Shown here one piece after another: positions 1-13,435 of a stretch of 64,000 nt of DNA. Each line of letters opens with the position of its first letter. The first letter of the stretch is position 1. The stretch spans positions 83,334,001 to 83,398,000 of the forward strand of contig NC_134013.1 in the NCBI RefSeq assembly GCF_040712315.1, read 5' to 3'. The DNA comes from Castanea sativa (taxonomy: Eukaryota; Streptophyta; Magnoliopsida; Fagales; Fagaceae). The translations under genes were made by a program, and so were the position numbers. The notes under the pieces are model-generated. The model saw nothing but the letters and a program-made list of their open reading frames with translations, was not told the origin of the DNA and did no database searches.

Positions 1-2139
1 GTCTGCCCAAATCAAACAAAGGCATGAAGGACGACTACTTGATCGTGTCTGGGAACTGGCACGACGGCCTCCACTGCCTAGTTGAGTGGGGGGATCCAGG
101 TGCGACGCCGTAGGATTAATCTCCCCACAACACAACTTCTCCTAACACACACAGAAATGCGTATTCATATTTACTTAAATTTGTTAAATATTTGTGTGAA
201 TCTGACCAGATTTGTTTGTTTTGACGTCTTTTTTGCAGATAAGCAGCACGTGCGTCCTCGTCTGAGTCACTGTAACATTGCCGATCTAAACCGAGTACTT
301 CGCTCCGAAGTGTTCGTTAGTGAAGACTTACAACTCCGGGCTGCTTACCTCATTCTAGGGTACAATCCCCTTTCCTCGGACTTCCAGGAGATAGAGAGCG
401 CCATAATTGCGGGCGACCGAAGGCGAAGGAGGATAAACGTAGCTCAGCCCCACTTTCTGGACGACCGCGAACTCCCGGACGTTCCCAACACCGTTTTGTA
501 CAACCGGCCTATAGCAGCAATCCCCCTTGCTGTGCATTCACAAACAACTGTCATTCCAGAAGAGCAGGTGTCTTCTTCACACACTCTTGACGATGAGATA
601 GATCAATTCCATCTCGAAGACACCGAGAGACCTCGCGGGAACCAGTTTGTGGTACTTTCCGACGAGGAGGAAGAAGCCACCGAGGCCTCTAGAATTGCAG
701 GGTTTGTAGTTGCCCTTCCCGAGGACGAATTTGAAGAAGACATGGGAAGAATGGAGGGTCTCCTCACCAATAGGGCTGCCAAGGTTGCAGATAAAAAGAA
801 AACGGGGACGTCCCAAGTTCCCCCAGCTTTACCTCCTCCTCCTCCAGCTGAGCCAAAACTGCCAGCCGAGGATCCCAAGAAGAAGAGGAAGGGGGATAAT
901 GAGGGGACGATTAATAAAGACCCCAAGAAACCATGCCAACAACTCCCATCGGCCCCGGCGGCGAAGGCCGGACAAGGGCAAGGGTAGAGCCCGTTCGGTT
1001 GAAATCGGGGAATTCAGGGACGAGGCTGAAGTGCGCCAAGCACCGACCACCTGGTCCCCTGATCTAAAGCTGGACGGCGCACCCATCTCCTGCCAGTCCA
1101 GTATAAGGGCGGTTCAACAAGGCCACGCCCACCACCTGGCCGAGGTCTTGGAACGCCCTCTTCTGCTGCCCAAGGACATGGAGACCTTGGAAAAGATGGG
1201 CCAGCCACAACTATTCCTCTCACTAAAAAGAGACTTAGCGCTGGTAAGTTTTTCTCCTTTTTTAGGAAGATTCCACTTTTAATAATATTTATAGGTAAGT
1301 TTGTTTTTATTATTCCTAACTCCATCATACTTTGTTACGGGCTATTCGGGAGGTCTTTGTAGTTGAAAAGTTTATTGAAGACACTCGGAAAGTAGCCGGG
1401 CGAGCTCGAAATTAGGTTGGAGGCGAGAAGTCCTTGGGTACGGCCCTTGCCGAGAACGAGAAGCCGGACCTCGGAGGTGTCGGATACGAGGAGAGAAAAA
1501 TGGGGTCGAGTCAAACTTGAAGACTATGAAGACCCGGATAGAAGGACGGCGCAAGCTCCTTCATGCAAGAGATGAAGAGCTCTCCCAAGCTCGAAGGGAG
1601 TGCTCGGATTTGAAGAAGCAGCGGCGGCGATGAAGGAAGAAGCCGGCTCCTTCCAACTCTCTCTTCAAGGCGCAAGCGAGCAAGTTTTGATGAAGGGGTA
1701 GCAACCACCGAGGAGCGGTGACGGAGGAGTTCGCGGCTTTATGCCGCGAATGCGTCAAAAAGTATGGGGGGAAGCTTTAAACGCAGCGGGAGTTCCCCAA
1801 TCTTCGGATTTGAGGAAGTCCGAGAACGTTTGGCTTCCCCTAGAAATACGAGGAGATTGAAGAGGCTCCTGCTGCTACTCCTACCCACGAGACAATTCTT
1901 CTGCCCTACCTCCGGTGGTCCCACGGCAAATTCCTGATCCTACGAGAACCTTCGGTTCCAACAAAGAGAAGGAAGGAGGAGGGGATGCAGAGAAGGACTT
2001 AAGCCAAACAGTTGAACCCAACGTCCCGCCAACGAAGACAGCAGATAAGGGAAAGCAGATCTTGACTCCCTTTGAGCTGGAGTTGAGAAAGACCGAGGGC
2101 ACTAGTACCTCTCAGCATGAGCCTCCTCCAAAAGCTTAG
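1..2139 (+). pseudogene. Opposite-strand spliced gene of Tat copy A (partial, broken)
   Basis: Relative of the gene at 20480-22991 in copy B; the window starts inside exon 1. Exon 1 ends at 99 (CAG before GTGCGA), intron 1 is 100-238 (139 bp, the same length as in copy B), and exon 2 runs 239-1243 with a good GTAAGT donor. Exon 2 carries an acidic stretch, a proline run and a basic PKKKRKG motif at 874-894. A frameshift falls near 950, before the conserved block ending in the second donor. The acceptor expected near 1340 reads ACGG instead of an AG site, and exon 3 (about 1341-2139) is full of indels and stops. It was presumably once a nuclear protein encoded by the element; it is now a pseudogene. 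Confidence 0.8.
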
Positions 2140-2514
2140 GACTTAGCTTAGGGCTTCTCTTTTTCCATTTTTGAATTATCTATGTAATGCATATTTAACT
2201 GATTAATGAAGAACAATTTCATTTACTTTTCACTTGGGTTGTATCTGTTATACTTTACTTTACTTTACTTTTTCTTTGTATTTGTTATAAATATTGCCAT
2301 TAGCACATAACCAAAATTTCTCAGAGTAAACAAATCTAACTCCAAGGATTGCACAATCATAACTTTCACATAATCTTATGTACATCATTAAAGATTTAAT
2401 AAAAAGTGACATGGTTAATATATTTAAACAATGCCTTGATTAAAAAGAAAAGAGGACTTCATATAATGATTAAACCCTTATAATGCACAACACTGTTTCT
2501 AGTAGGATGTAAGA

Positions 2515-3609
2515 TCCGAGGACCATTCCTTACACAAAATTGCTTAACACTTAAAGATATGGAACTTAAGGTCCGAGTTTAATAAACAGTAACGCATCAA
2601 CATCCAGACATAATAAGGAGATAACCTTGATCAAAATTGTGGTCCGACGATAAGACTTCACCAATTTTACGTTTGATTCTTAAAAATTATAACTTCAAAT
2701 GTTAATTTTCCCAAAGTAGGAGGTCCGAAGACCCGGCATAACTAAGGTTCTATTTAACAAATGACAAGACATCAATTTCCACAAGGTTTATGGTCCGAGG
2801 ACTGCACTTAACCAAGTTTCTATTTGATTCTTAAAAGTGATAACTTCAAATGTTAATTTTCCCAAAGTAGGAGGTCCGAAGACCCGGCATAACTAAGGTT
2901 CTGTTTAACAAATGACAAGACATCAATTTCCACAGGGTTTGTGGTCCGAGGACTGCACTTAACCAAGTTTCAGTTTGATTCTTAAAAGTGATAACTTCAA
3001 ATGTTAATTTTCCCAAAGTAGGAGGTCCGAAGACCCGGCATAACTAAGGTTCTGTTTAACAAATGACAAGACATCAATTTCCACAAGGTTTGTGGTCCGA
3101 GGACTGCACTTAACCAAGTTTCTGTTTGATTCTTAAAAGTGATAACTTCAAATGTTAATTTTCCCAAAGTAGGAGGTCCGAAGACCCGGCATAACTAAGG
3201 TTCTGTTTAACAAATGACAAGACATCAATTTCCACAAGGTTTGTGGTCCGAGGACTGCACTTAACCAAGTTTCTGTTTGATTCTTAAAAGTGATAACTTC
3301 AAATGTTAATTTTCCCAAAGTAGGAGGTCCGAAGACCCGGCATAACTAAGGTTCTGTTTAACAAATGACAAGACATCAATTTCCACAGGGTTTGTGGTCC
3401 GAGGACTGCACTTAACCAAGTTTCAGTTTGATTCTTAAAAGTGATAACTTCAAATGTTAATTTTCCCAAAGTAGGAGGTCCGAAGACCCGGCATAACTAA
3501 GGTTCTGTTTAACAAATGACAAGACATCAATTTCCACAAGGTTTGTGGTCCGAGGACTGCACTTAACCAAGTTTCTGTTTGATTCTTAAAAGTGATAACT
3601 TCAAATGTT
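2515..3609. repeat. 151-bp tandem array, Tat copy A
   Basis: The phrase GTAGGAGGTCCGAAG recurs at 2716, 2867, 3018, 3169, 3320 and 3471, exactly 151 bp apart. The 2515-2690 edge holds diverged units; from about 2690 they are nearly identical. Each unit contains the GGTCCGA(G/A)GAC motif twice, at unequal spacing, so the unit is a diverged dimer. Two variants (CACAGGG and CAGTTTG) recur 453 bp apart, which indicates duplication of a three-unit block. The array lies between the 3' end of pol (minus) and the 3' end of the opposite-strand gene (plus). Confidence 0.95.
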
Positions 3610-3656
3610 AGAGCTACTCATAATTTTGAAATACAAACTGACAAAAGCTCATTTCA

Positions 3657-6600
3657 TTAATAATAATACCTTCTAAGATTATTTACATTCCATGGACGTG
3701 GTACTATTTGTTCGTCTAGATCAGCTAGCCTATATGACCCTATGCCTGCTACTGAAACAATGCGATAGGGGCCTTCCCAGTTAGGTCCCAGCTTGCCCCA
3801 AGCTGGGTTCTTAGAAGTGCCTACAACCTTCCTTAACACAAGATCACCAGGTGCAAGTGGTCTTAGCTTCACATGGGCATCATATCCTCGTTTTAGCTTC
3901 TGTTGATAATAAGCCATCTGGACCATCGTTGCCTCGCGCCGTTCCTCAAGCAAATCTAGGCCCTTTTCTAGGAGTCCATTGTTATTCTCAGGACTAAAGG
4001 AACTGGTCTTTAAGGTGGGAAAACCAGATTCCAGAGGTATCACCGCCTCGGCTCCGTAAGTCATAGAAAATGGAGTTTCTCCAGTGGACCTGCGCGGTGT
4101 GGTCCGATACGTCCACAGAACGTGAGGGAGCTCTTCTACCCATCTCCCTTTCGCATCATCCAACCTTTTCTTTAGCCCACTGACAATGACTTTGTTAACG
4201 GCCTCGGCCTGCCCGTTTCCTCGAGGATAAGCTGGGGTGGAATACCTATTTATAATACCCATGTCACCACAATACTTCCTAAAAGCCTTACTGTCAAACT
4301 GAACACCATTGTCCGAGATGAGCGTGTGTGGTATACCGAATCTGGTAACGATGTTTTTCCAGACAAACTTCTTGGAGTCAATATCTCTTATATTTGCCAA
4401 GGGCTCAGCCTCAACCCATTTAGTGAAATAGTCTGTTCCCACAAGAAGCCATCTTTTATTGCCAGCAGCTCTCGGAAACGGCCCTACAATGTCCAAGCCC
4501 CATTGTGCAAAAGGCCAAGGGCTGGAGAGAGGGTTAAGAACCCCTCCAGGTTGGTGAATATTAGGAGCAAATCTCGACACCGATCACATTTCTGGCATAG
4601 TTTTGGGCCTCCCTTTGCATATTGGGCCACCAATAACCACGAGTCGAGATCTCTCGTGAGCCAAGGACCTTCCCCGGTGTGGCTGCCACAAATCCCTTCA
4701 TGCAATTCTTCTAGAAGCCCCTCCGTTAAATCAGGGTGTACACACAACAAGTACGGTCCTGAAAAGGATGGTTTGTACAATTTTTGATCCTCGGACAGCC
4801 AGAATCGTGGCGCCTTTCGGCGTATCTTATCTGCTTCGGATTTGTCCTCAGGAAGGACATCATCCCTAAGAAAAGATACGACCAGGTCGATCCAACTAGG
4901 TCCGGGCCTTATTAGATAGATACGAGGCGCGTTGGTAATGACTAGAGAGGGCTCTAGCAAATCTTCAACGAGGATAACCCTAGGTAAACCTTGAGCCGAG
5001 GACGTTGCCAGCGTGGCTAAGGAGTCTGCATGGGTGTTTCCGCTCCGAGAGATATGAGTTAAGGCGAAGGAGCCAAATTGAGTTTGCTGACGCTTAACCT
5101 GGGCCAAATATTCCTGCATCCTTGGATCTCTAGCCTCCATGGTCCCCGTGACCTGTCCGACCACCAGTTGAGAATCCGAGAAGATGTGGATTTCCCTTCC
5201 GCCCATCCTATGCACCATTTTCATGCCTACCAAGACCGCTTCGTATTCGGCCTCATTGTTAGTAGCCGAGAACGCCAATCTCAAAGATTTTTCGAAGACA
5301 ATTCCCTCTGGGGACATAAGAACAAGTCCAACACCAGATCCTCTCTGATTAGCCGCCCCATCCACATACATTTTCCAAATCAGAGGCACGGCAGTTGTAA
5401 TCACACCAACTGATTTTTCATCCATATGTGCTTCTTTCAGAGTTTCTTCCAGTAATGGCTCGGCAAATTCCGCCACCAAGTCAGCGAGGATCTGGCCCTT
5501 CACCGAGGTGCGAGGCTTATACTTTACATCAAAAGCCCCCAGGATGGTCCCCCACTTTGCTATCCTTCCTGAGTAGTCGGCGCTACGCAGAACTGCCTTG
5601 AGGGGCAATTGGGTCAGAACAACCACTGTGTGGGACTGAAAATAATGGGGAAGCTTTCGCGTGGCATGGACCACAGCCAGGAGCGCTTTCTCTAAAGGTT
5701 GATAACGTACCTCGGCATCACCCAAAGACTTACTAACATAATATACCGGTCTTTGCACCCCGCTATCATCTCTTATCAGGACAAGGCTGACCGCGTGGAC
5801 GGCCACTGCCAGATAAGCAAACAAAATCTCATGTGCCTCCGGACGAGAAAGGATGGGTGGCCGAGATAGATATTGCTTAAGCTGTTGAAAGGCTAACTCG
5901 CAGTCCTCGGTCCATTGAAACCCTTTCCACTTGTTCAGCAGTTGGAAGAAAGGACGACACCGGTCAGCTGACCGAGATATGAACCTGTTCAAAGCGGCAA
6001 TCATTCCCGTCAACTTTTGAATTTCTTTCGGGTTCCGAGGAGGCTGCAAGTCCTGAATAGCCTTAACCTGCACCGGGTTTACCTCTATGCCTCTATGTGT
6101 AATCATGTATCCCAAGAACTTCCCAGATCCCACGCCGAAAGAACATTTCGAGGCGTTGAGGCGCAACTTGTACCTTCTTAGTATCTGAAAAGTGTCGGCC
6201 AAATCTTTCACATGTGAGGGGATTGTTTTGCTTTTCACCACCATATCGTCAACGTATACCTCAATGGTTTTTCCCATCTGCTGTTCGAACATTCTGGTCA
6301 TCATCCTTTGATAAGTAGCCCCAGCATTCTTCAGACCGAACGGCATGACCTTATAATGGTAATTCCCCGTCGGCGTAATGAATGCGGTCTTCTCCTGATC
6401 CTCCAGTGCCAAGGGAATCTGGTGATAACCCTGAAAGGCGTCTAAGAAACTCATCCGAGGATGACCGAAAGTGGCATCCACCAGTTGATCAATACGTGGC
6501 ATTGGGAACGAATCTTTGGGACAGGCCTTGTTCAGATCAGTAAAGTCAAAACATACCATACACGTTCCATTATTCTTTAAAACGAAAACTGTATGGGAAA

Positions 6601-6943
6601 ACCACTCAGTGTAGAAAACCTCTAGGATATCCCAAGCACTTTTGAGTTTGAGCACATCTTCCTTCACAGCCTCGGAATGTTCCCTGGAGGATCGCCGAGG
6701 TGGCTGCCTTCTCGGAATGATAGCCGGGTTGACATTTAGGTGATGACAAATGAAGCCCGGATCCAGGCCTGGAGCTTCATAAGGATCCCACGCAAAAACA
6801 TCAACATTATCCTTCAAGAATCCTAACAACTCCATTTTCTCTTGGTGTGGTAAAAGTACACCGACTTGGAAGAATCTCTCCGGGTCATCGGCCACTGGAA
6901 ACTTCTCTAATCCCTCGCACTGTGTCTCATCTCCTGTCACCAC
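3657..6943 (-). pseudogene. Tat copy A pol: RT, RNase H, archaeal-type RNase H, integrase
   Basis: An open frame from 6943 to 4484 covers reverse transcriptase with the YVDD active site, the RT-linked RNase H, a short linker and a second RNase H (YVDGAA, NNEAEYEA and FSDSQ blocks). A frameshift inside the integrase zinc-binding region separates it from the 4580-3657 frame, which holds the integrase core (DYFTKWVEAEP, ISDNGVQF and GQAEAVNKVI blocks) and the C-terminal domain. The N-terminal part of RT is altered: near the first catalytic block it reads CMVCFDF where copy B has WRVCVDF. The product would be a polyprotein that copies element RNA and integrates the cDNA. The frameshift makes it unlikely to work. 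Confidence 0.92.
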
Positions 6944-6988
6944 TCCAGATGATTCAGGAGCCGTTAACCGGCTATAAGCCCTTGTTGA

Positions 6989-7597
6989 TCAAAGCCGAAG
7001 ACTCGCTTCCGTTACGATGCGCACCGCGTTCGATATGCACCGCCCGGCTACCGACCGGCCGCCGAGGATTTCCTCAACACATTCCCCCGAGGGGAATTTA
7101 ACTTTAACATGTAAGGTAGAGGAGACGGCTCCAAGCGCATGCAACCAAGGCCTGGCAAGGATGGCCGTGTATGGAGAGTACGCATCAACGACGATGAAGT
7201 CCACCTCCACCGTTTCGAGCCGACCGAACGGGCAAACGGACCGTCCCTTCGGCACAACGGCTCTCCCTTCGAAGCTTATAAGTGGCGAGTCATAAGGAGT
7301 AAGGTCTTCCAACTTCAATCTTAATCCCTTAAACAGATCAGGGTACATGATATCTGCACCGCTGCCTTGATCTATCATCACCCTTCTCACGTCATAGTTC
7401 CCAATTCTAAGGGTAACCACAAGAGCATCGTCATGGGGCTGGATGGTCCCTACCTTATCCTCCTCCGAGAAATCTAGGACGGGCAAAGTGCCCTTCAACC
7501 TCTTCGGCCTGTGACCCATGTCGTCGGTCTGTTGATGGGAAACCGCCATCACCCTAGTGGGACCTGAGCCGAGCCCCGCGGGCAAATAAGATAACAT
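6989..7597 (-). pseudogene. Tat copy A protease region
   Basis: A 202-residue open frame starting at an ATG. Retropepsin-like features are a D-x-G-S-G-A block (MIDQGSGADIMY, near residue 75) and the downstream YTAILARPWLHALGA block. In this family the aspartic protease cuts the Gag-Pol polyprotein. The frame ends before the RT frame at 6943, so gag-protease and pol are no longer continuous. It is better preserved than the matching region of copy B. Confidence 0.8.
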
Positions 7598-7599
7598 TA

Positions 7600-8990
7600 A
7601 TTGTTCCCAAGGCTGGCCGAGATATATTGTTCCTTCCGGTTGTTTGAACCAACTTGATCGGCCTCGCCCAGCCTGGCCGACACAAGTGCCGCTTCAACTT
7701 TCCCTCACCGACGAGCTGCTCTAGATGGTTCCACAAGAGGTCCGACGCTCTCGGTAGAGCGTGGCCTACATCCCGATGGTATTGGCAAAAGAGATTTTGG
7801 TTTCTTCTCGCAGTGGTCCCCCGCCATCTTGCTCGGCCACCCGAAGAAAGGCTCTTTAAGAACTTTCTCTAGTAACCGATGCACCAGCCTCTCGGAACAC
7901 AAAGTGTTTACGAGGTGCCGCCGAGCGGATTGCCCGAAGTAATCCCTCCTCGGCTTGTTGTTGTGGTATCTATCCGGCCCGAAATCCCTTCTCTCCCCCG
8001 CGGGATAACCTTTTCCTTTCCCTTCCCTGCTGCCGGTCTTCTTCTACCCTCTTGTACTCATCAATACGATCCATAAGGCGGCGTACACTTTGCGGACGGG
8101 CTTTTTCGTCAAAGACTTTCTTAGGTCGTGGCCGGTAGGGAGACCTACTTTAAAGGTATTAAGCGCCACCTCATCAAAGTCACCATCTATTTCGTTAAAC
8201 ATCTCCCAAGACGGCCGGAGTATGCTTTCGTTGTCTCCTCTTCCTTCATGGCCATGGATAGCAAATAATCCAATGGCCGAGGGACTCTGCTACACGTAAT
8301 GAACCGCGAAGCAAATGCCCTAGTCCGCCTCCCAAACGAGCCTACGACCCGCATTTGAGACCGTTAAACCATCTCATAGCCACAAGTCCCAAGCCGGAGG
8401 GGAAAACTTTACACATCGAGTCTCATTGTGAGAGTGCACCGCCATCCTCTCGGGTTGAAGTGACTCACGTGCTCCACCGGATCGCCTCGGCCATTATAAA
8501 TGGTGAAGGTGGGGTACGGTGAACCTCCCCGGGGAGCTTCCCCTCTCAATCCTCCGCGAAAACGGAGATTTAGAGAGTTGGTGCAACGCCCCTACTCATG
8601 GTATCGTTACCTAAGCCCCTAGAACGAGGCTTCTTACGTCTCGCGAGTTGGTTGGCTGCCCTCCTCACTCGGAGGATGTTGCACCGGTGGGAGTGCGCGA
8701 CCTCGAGCCGTGGCCACTCCTCTATCCTCCTCCGAGGAAGAACTAGACAAGGACGGGGAAGCCTTACGTTTAGCGCGGCGTAACTTCCTCTTCAAACGAT
8801 TGATTTCCCTCTCGCATGGATTTAGAACCCTCATCATGGGTAGTGCTACCCCTCCATGAGTATGGCCAGCACTTGGATACTCGTATGGACACTCCTCACG
8901 ATCCCTACGATGTTCAAGACGTTGGAAATGATCTTCCGGTTGTGATCCTTGTGACTCTGCATGGTGAGAGCCTAAGCCTCGCCATAATAT
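7600..8990 (-). pseudogene. Tat copy A gag relic
   Basis: Scattered frames match the gag of copy B: the start region (HHAESQGSQPEDHF, then NRLKRKLRRAKRK) lies in 9101-8634, and the C-terminal zinc-knuckle region is broken between 7902 and 7554. Extra and missing single bases occur throughout compared with copy B, and one disturbs the start itself. Gag would form the particle around element RNA; this copy cannot encode it. The + strand ORFs across this interval are shadows. Confidence 0.8.
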
Positions 8991-9022
8991 CCCTACCTCT
9001 TCTAGACTAGATTTCCCACGTG

Positions 9023-9031
9023 ACGGCGCCA
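9023..9031 (-). other. Primer-binding site of Tat copy A
   Basis: On the minus strand TGGCGCCGT follows two bases after the 5' LTR. It is complementary to a tRNA 3' end of the form ACGGCGCCA, which resembles plant tRNA-Asp. Only about nine bases pair well, so the tRNA assignment is tentative. Confidence 0.55.
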
Positions 9032-9033
9032 AT

Positions 9034-9789
9034 TGTAAGTGCACAATTGCACCCGGCCCCAAGAACAAGTTACGGCTCAAAGCCCAACGAGCCTTAAACA
9101 ATGTGATTTGTAGAGTGTGGGCTTGAAACCCGTGTTAGAAGTGTTTGAGGATTAAATAGCAAGCTAAAGATTATAAACACTTAAAAACAACAAAGAATGC
9201 TATAAATCAATCTGCTCGGACGTAAGCCGAGAACTGTTCTTATATAATTTCTCTCTCTCTCTTTTTTTCTCTTTCTTTTAGGTTACAAAGAGGGCGATCC
9301 CCTCTTTCTGTCTTAGATTCCTCCTTAAATACTACTCTCTTGAATACCTTTTACACGTGTTGCTTTACCTCCCCTTTAACCTAGATATTTCTTTTCCCAG
9401 TGCCTTTGAAAAGTAACCAGAAGTTTCTCTTCCACTGTTCAGGTGTCACTTCCCCATCAATGCGGCCAGGGTGGTAGGTGCAGGGTCTTTAATGTGGAGG
9501 TAGCAGCCTTTATCTTTGACATCTCTTCAACACCAGTGCTTCTGGGGCATTCTAGGGTTTACCCCTTTTAACCATTGGTTTTAACTGTGCCATTCCCTAA
9601 TCTTTATTGCGAAACCCCGAGTTCTTCGGTGTCCGTCCGAGGATAAGTTCACCCTCGGCTGGACCCTCGGACCCTCGGCGTATGGGCCGACCCATAGTAC
9701 CAACAAATTCTAAACCCAGTAGCAGGTCGGCCTTCCTTAACACGGCCCAAAAGGCTCACATTCTCATCAGGATCTTTTTGCCCCCCACA
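9034..9789 (-). repeat. 5' LTR of Tat copy A
   Basis: Begins TGTAAGTGCACAATTGCACC and ends CCCCCCACA (plus-strand reading). About 756 bp and clearly homologous to the LTRs at 19223-19971 and 30200-30949. A TATATAAG-like box lies on the minus strand near 9240, as expected for transcription toward gag. Confidence 0.93.
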
Positions 9790-11145
<1,356 letters not shown>

Positions 11146-11317
11146 GTAAATTATAACTTACTCACATGTAGTTTAACCGAAATTTAAGTTGCTTATCTGT
11201 AATTTGAAATTTGAAACCTTTCAGTCAAATTTTAGGTGGGTAATGTGTCAAATTTCAAACCATAAGTAGATAACTTAAGTTTCGGTTAAACCACATATGG
11301 GTAAATTGTAATTTGCA
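11146..11317. mobile_element. Foldback MITE, about 170 bp
   Basis: The left arm contains AGTTTAACCGAAATTTAAGTT; the right arm, reversed and complemented, contains GGTTTAACCGAAACTTAAGTT, and the match runs outward into TAAATTATAACTTAC versus CAAATTACAATTTAC. Arms of about 70 bp make a nearly full-length hairpin. Exact ends and a target duplication could not be fixed. Confidence 0.75.
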
Positions 11318-11516
11318 CTATTTTTTATTTACATATATAAACAAAAATATTTGTAGGAATATAAACTTTGACAACATGATGGGTCTCACCCACTGTTGTT
11401 ACGTTGGTTATAAAACTACAAGAAAAATAACCTTAGTATGCGTCTAAGCTGGTAGTTAAATTTGAGTTCTAAAAAAAAAGTAGAAGACTCGAAGATTAAT
11501 TAATGCTCAACATCTT

Positions 11517-12376
11517 TTGGCAGCCTCAGCATGTAATGGATATAAAAATGATGGTGTTTTTATAGCTGGTGCAACGGTAATTTATGTGGGAACCTTTTTT
11601 AGTACGGCAACCTTGTAGAGCATTCGCATTGGGCGTGTGAAATATCAAATGTAAGGAAAATTTGACATTTTAAGCTTAAAGGAGCTTAGCATCTGGAATT
11701 GTAAATTTACACTATTGTAAAAAAATTTGCAATTGTGCTACAGTGTAATTCTACTGTAGCTCAATTCTACTGTTGGTGATGAGTTTGGTTGTGGTGGTGG
11801 TTATTGGCCGGTGGCGTGGTGGTGGCAAGGTGGTCATTTTCATGTGGTTGTTCTTGCTATGGTTGGGGTTTGGGTTTGTTCACGGTGGAGAGAGAGAGAG
11901 AGAGAGAGACGAGGGAGGAAGGAAGAGAGAGAAAATTAGAGAGATGAGATTTTTTTTTTGGTTATATATTAGAGTGGATAATATATATTATTTTAATGAG
12001 TAGAATAAGAAAATAAAAGTTGAGATGCTAAATGCATTGTAAAATGGTATTGTATAATTGATAAAGTAGTTTTTTAAGATGGTAAAATAAGATGATATAA
12101 TTTTTGGACGTGAATACTCTAAGGATTCTCTGCTTGTCGTTAAAGTAGTAGATCATTGTCAATCACCAACATGTGGAACCTTCTCTCTTTCTGATGATGC
12201 CTTTATTGAGATTGCCGATACCAAAGCTGGAAGGATCAAGATTAAGTTTTCCCTGTAAGCTAAGCTCAAATGCTCAAAAATTAATATTTAATATAGTTCC
12301 TAAGATGTAAGGAAATATGCAGATGACATTATTTATTGGATGTTCTTTGTGTTGTGTTCATGATACACAGGTTAGA
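11517..12376 (+). pseudogene. EG45-like / plant natriuretic peptide pseudogene 1
   Basis: The 5' piece at about 11517-11590 reads LAASACNGYKNDGVFIAGAT. After an interrupting element, the 3' piece at about 12118-12258 reads SLLVVKVVDHC, then SPTCGTFSLSDDAF, then IEIADTKAGRIKIKF. These are the conserved blocks of the secreted EG45-domain (expansin-like double-psi barrel) proteins. A GTAAGC donor follows at 12257, with a TACACAG acceptor near 12370 before a short last exon and stop, as in the second copy at 15076-15495. The central DALWNNGAACG block is missing, so it is a pseudogene. Family match is confident; exact borders are not. Confidence 0.8.
11618..12119. mobile_element. Small inverted-repeat element inside EG45 pseudogene 1
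   Basis: Ends are GAGCATTCGCATTGGGC (left) and GTGAATACTC (right; complement GAGTATTCAC). The ends resemble the GAGTATTCTCATCAG and GAGCACTCTCATC termini of the element at 40920-41742. Internal (AG)n and GTG-rich sequence. The flanking trinucleotides (GTA, TAA) do not match perfectly, so the target duplication is unproven. Confidence 0.55.
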
Positions 12377-13261
12377 AGACGACTAAGAAGTTCTAGCTAG
12401 TCAGGCAAGCTGCAGTGAATGGATGATACTAAAATCACCAATAGTTGTATCTTGAAATACTTTAGTATTTCATGAAGGATGTTGCCAAAAGTTGATGAAA
12501 TAATATATTTATTATAAGTCTTAACTAGTAAGTTACCCGTGTGATGCACGGATAATATAATAATATTTTATATAAAATAGTTTTGGAGAATATTGTTGTC
12601 AATATATTATAACATAATTGTTATAGAATTTTGTTAGTAATGAGTTCATCATAAAAAGAAACAATTATAGATTACACACATATATCCGTTATAATTATTC
12701 AATTCAAGTAATAAGAAAAAAAAAACAATTTTGGAGAAATATTATAAAATAAAAATTAATATAAAATGTGTCTTTCTCTTTCTCTTTAATTCTAAAATAA
12801 AATACACATCTCAAATACTCACAATCAATCACATCCTTTACAAACCCACAAATCTACGACATTTGACCTTAATTAATATCAAAATCGTAATTGCCATTAT
12901 CGTTACTCAATATAAAATGCAAGCCCCCCTTTCTTGGTTGTAGCTAACTCATACAGGTTAGGATTAGATGAGACAATAATGTTAGAATTAAGTGTAGATT
13001 GTAGGTAAATGAAATTATTTTTGGACTATTATATTTGATATGGGATGACATGAAGGACTATGTGGAGATATATATAAAGGAGTAGAAGTGCAAGAAGTGA
13101 AAATGATAAATTAAAATGCAAAGAATTTTGTATATATATGTGAGAGAAGAAAAATCTTGAAACATTCAACCAAAGATACAAAGAAAACTACTTGATATTT
13201 GTAGAAGATTCAACACTAAAAGCATTTATATTTGAGAGCACCATAGAGGACACTAGAAAAA
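12377..13261. other. Non-coding AT-rich stretch
   Basis: No gene seen. Contains a short CCGTGTGATGCACGG hairpin near 12537, of a type that recurs in the dispersed AT-rich repeats at 17890-18770. Confidence 0.5.
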
Positions 13262-13435
13262 TGCTACCCCTTGGTGCCTCTCTACCATACACTCGTTGCC
13301 AACCAACATGCCATGGGAAACTACAAAACCATTGACCAGAATCATCTCACTTAACTCCACCACCACCAACTCGCCGCAGATTAGCAAGGGAGGAACCATC
13401 AGTATTCAACTTAACCCAACCTAGGCTTGATACTA
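13262..13435 (-). pseudogene. LINE-type RNase H domain relic
   Basis: Minus-strand translation gives WVKLNTDGSSLANLRRVGGG, then an in-frame stop, then DDSGQWF. This is the start of the RNase H-like domain found at the end of plant non-LTR retrotransposon polyproteins, with the catalytic aspartate in the TDGS block. It is degenerate and short. Confidence 0.6.

Larger units (their letters stand above)
1..9789 (-). mobile_element. Tat-type Ty3/gypsy LTR retrotransposon, copy A (partial, decayed)
   Basis: Minus-strand order is 5' LTR (9034-9789), primer-binding site, gag relic, protease, RT/RNase H, second RNase H, integrase, a 151-bp tandem array, then an opposite-strand gene cut by the window start. 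The 3' LTR lies outside the window, so no target duplication can be tested. The layout matches copy B at 19223-30949. The second, archaeal-type RNase H and the extra opposite-strand ORF point to the Tat lineage. Copy A is the more damaged: gag is broken in several frames, integrase is frame-shifted, and the third exon of the opposite-strand gene is scrambled. Its LTR differs visibly more from the two copy B LTRs than those do from each other, so it is a separate and older insertion. Confidence 0.93.

Noticed and set aside
355..1708. Several minus-strand ORFs opposite the opposite-strand Tat gene
   Set aside because: They are frame shadows of the plus-strand exons, with no family resemblance.
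2515..3609. CRISPR-like array
   Set aside because: Units are contiguous with no unique spacers, within a eukaryotic retrotransposon.
4326..5413. Plus-strand ORFs across the pol region (also 25304-28406)
   Set aside because: Complementary frames of the minus-strand pol; composition follows the pol codons.
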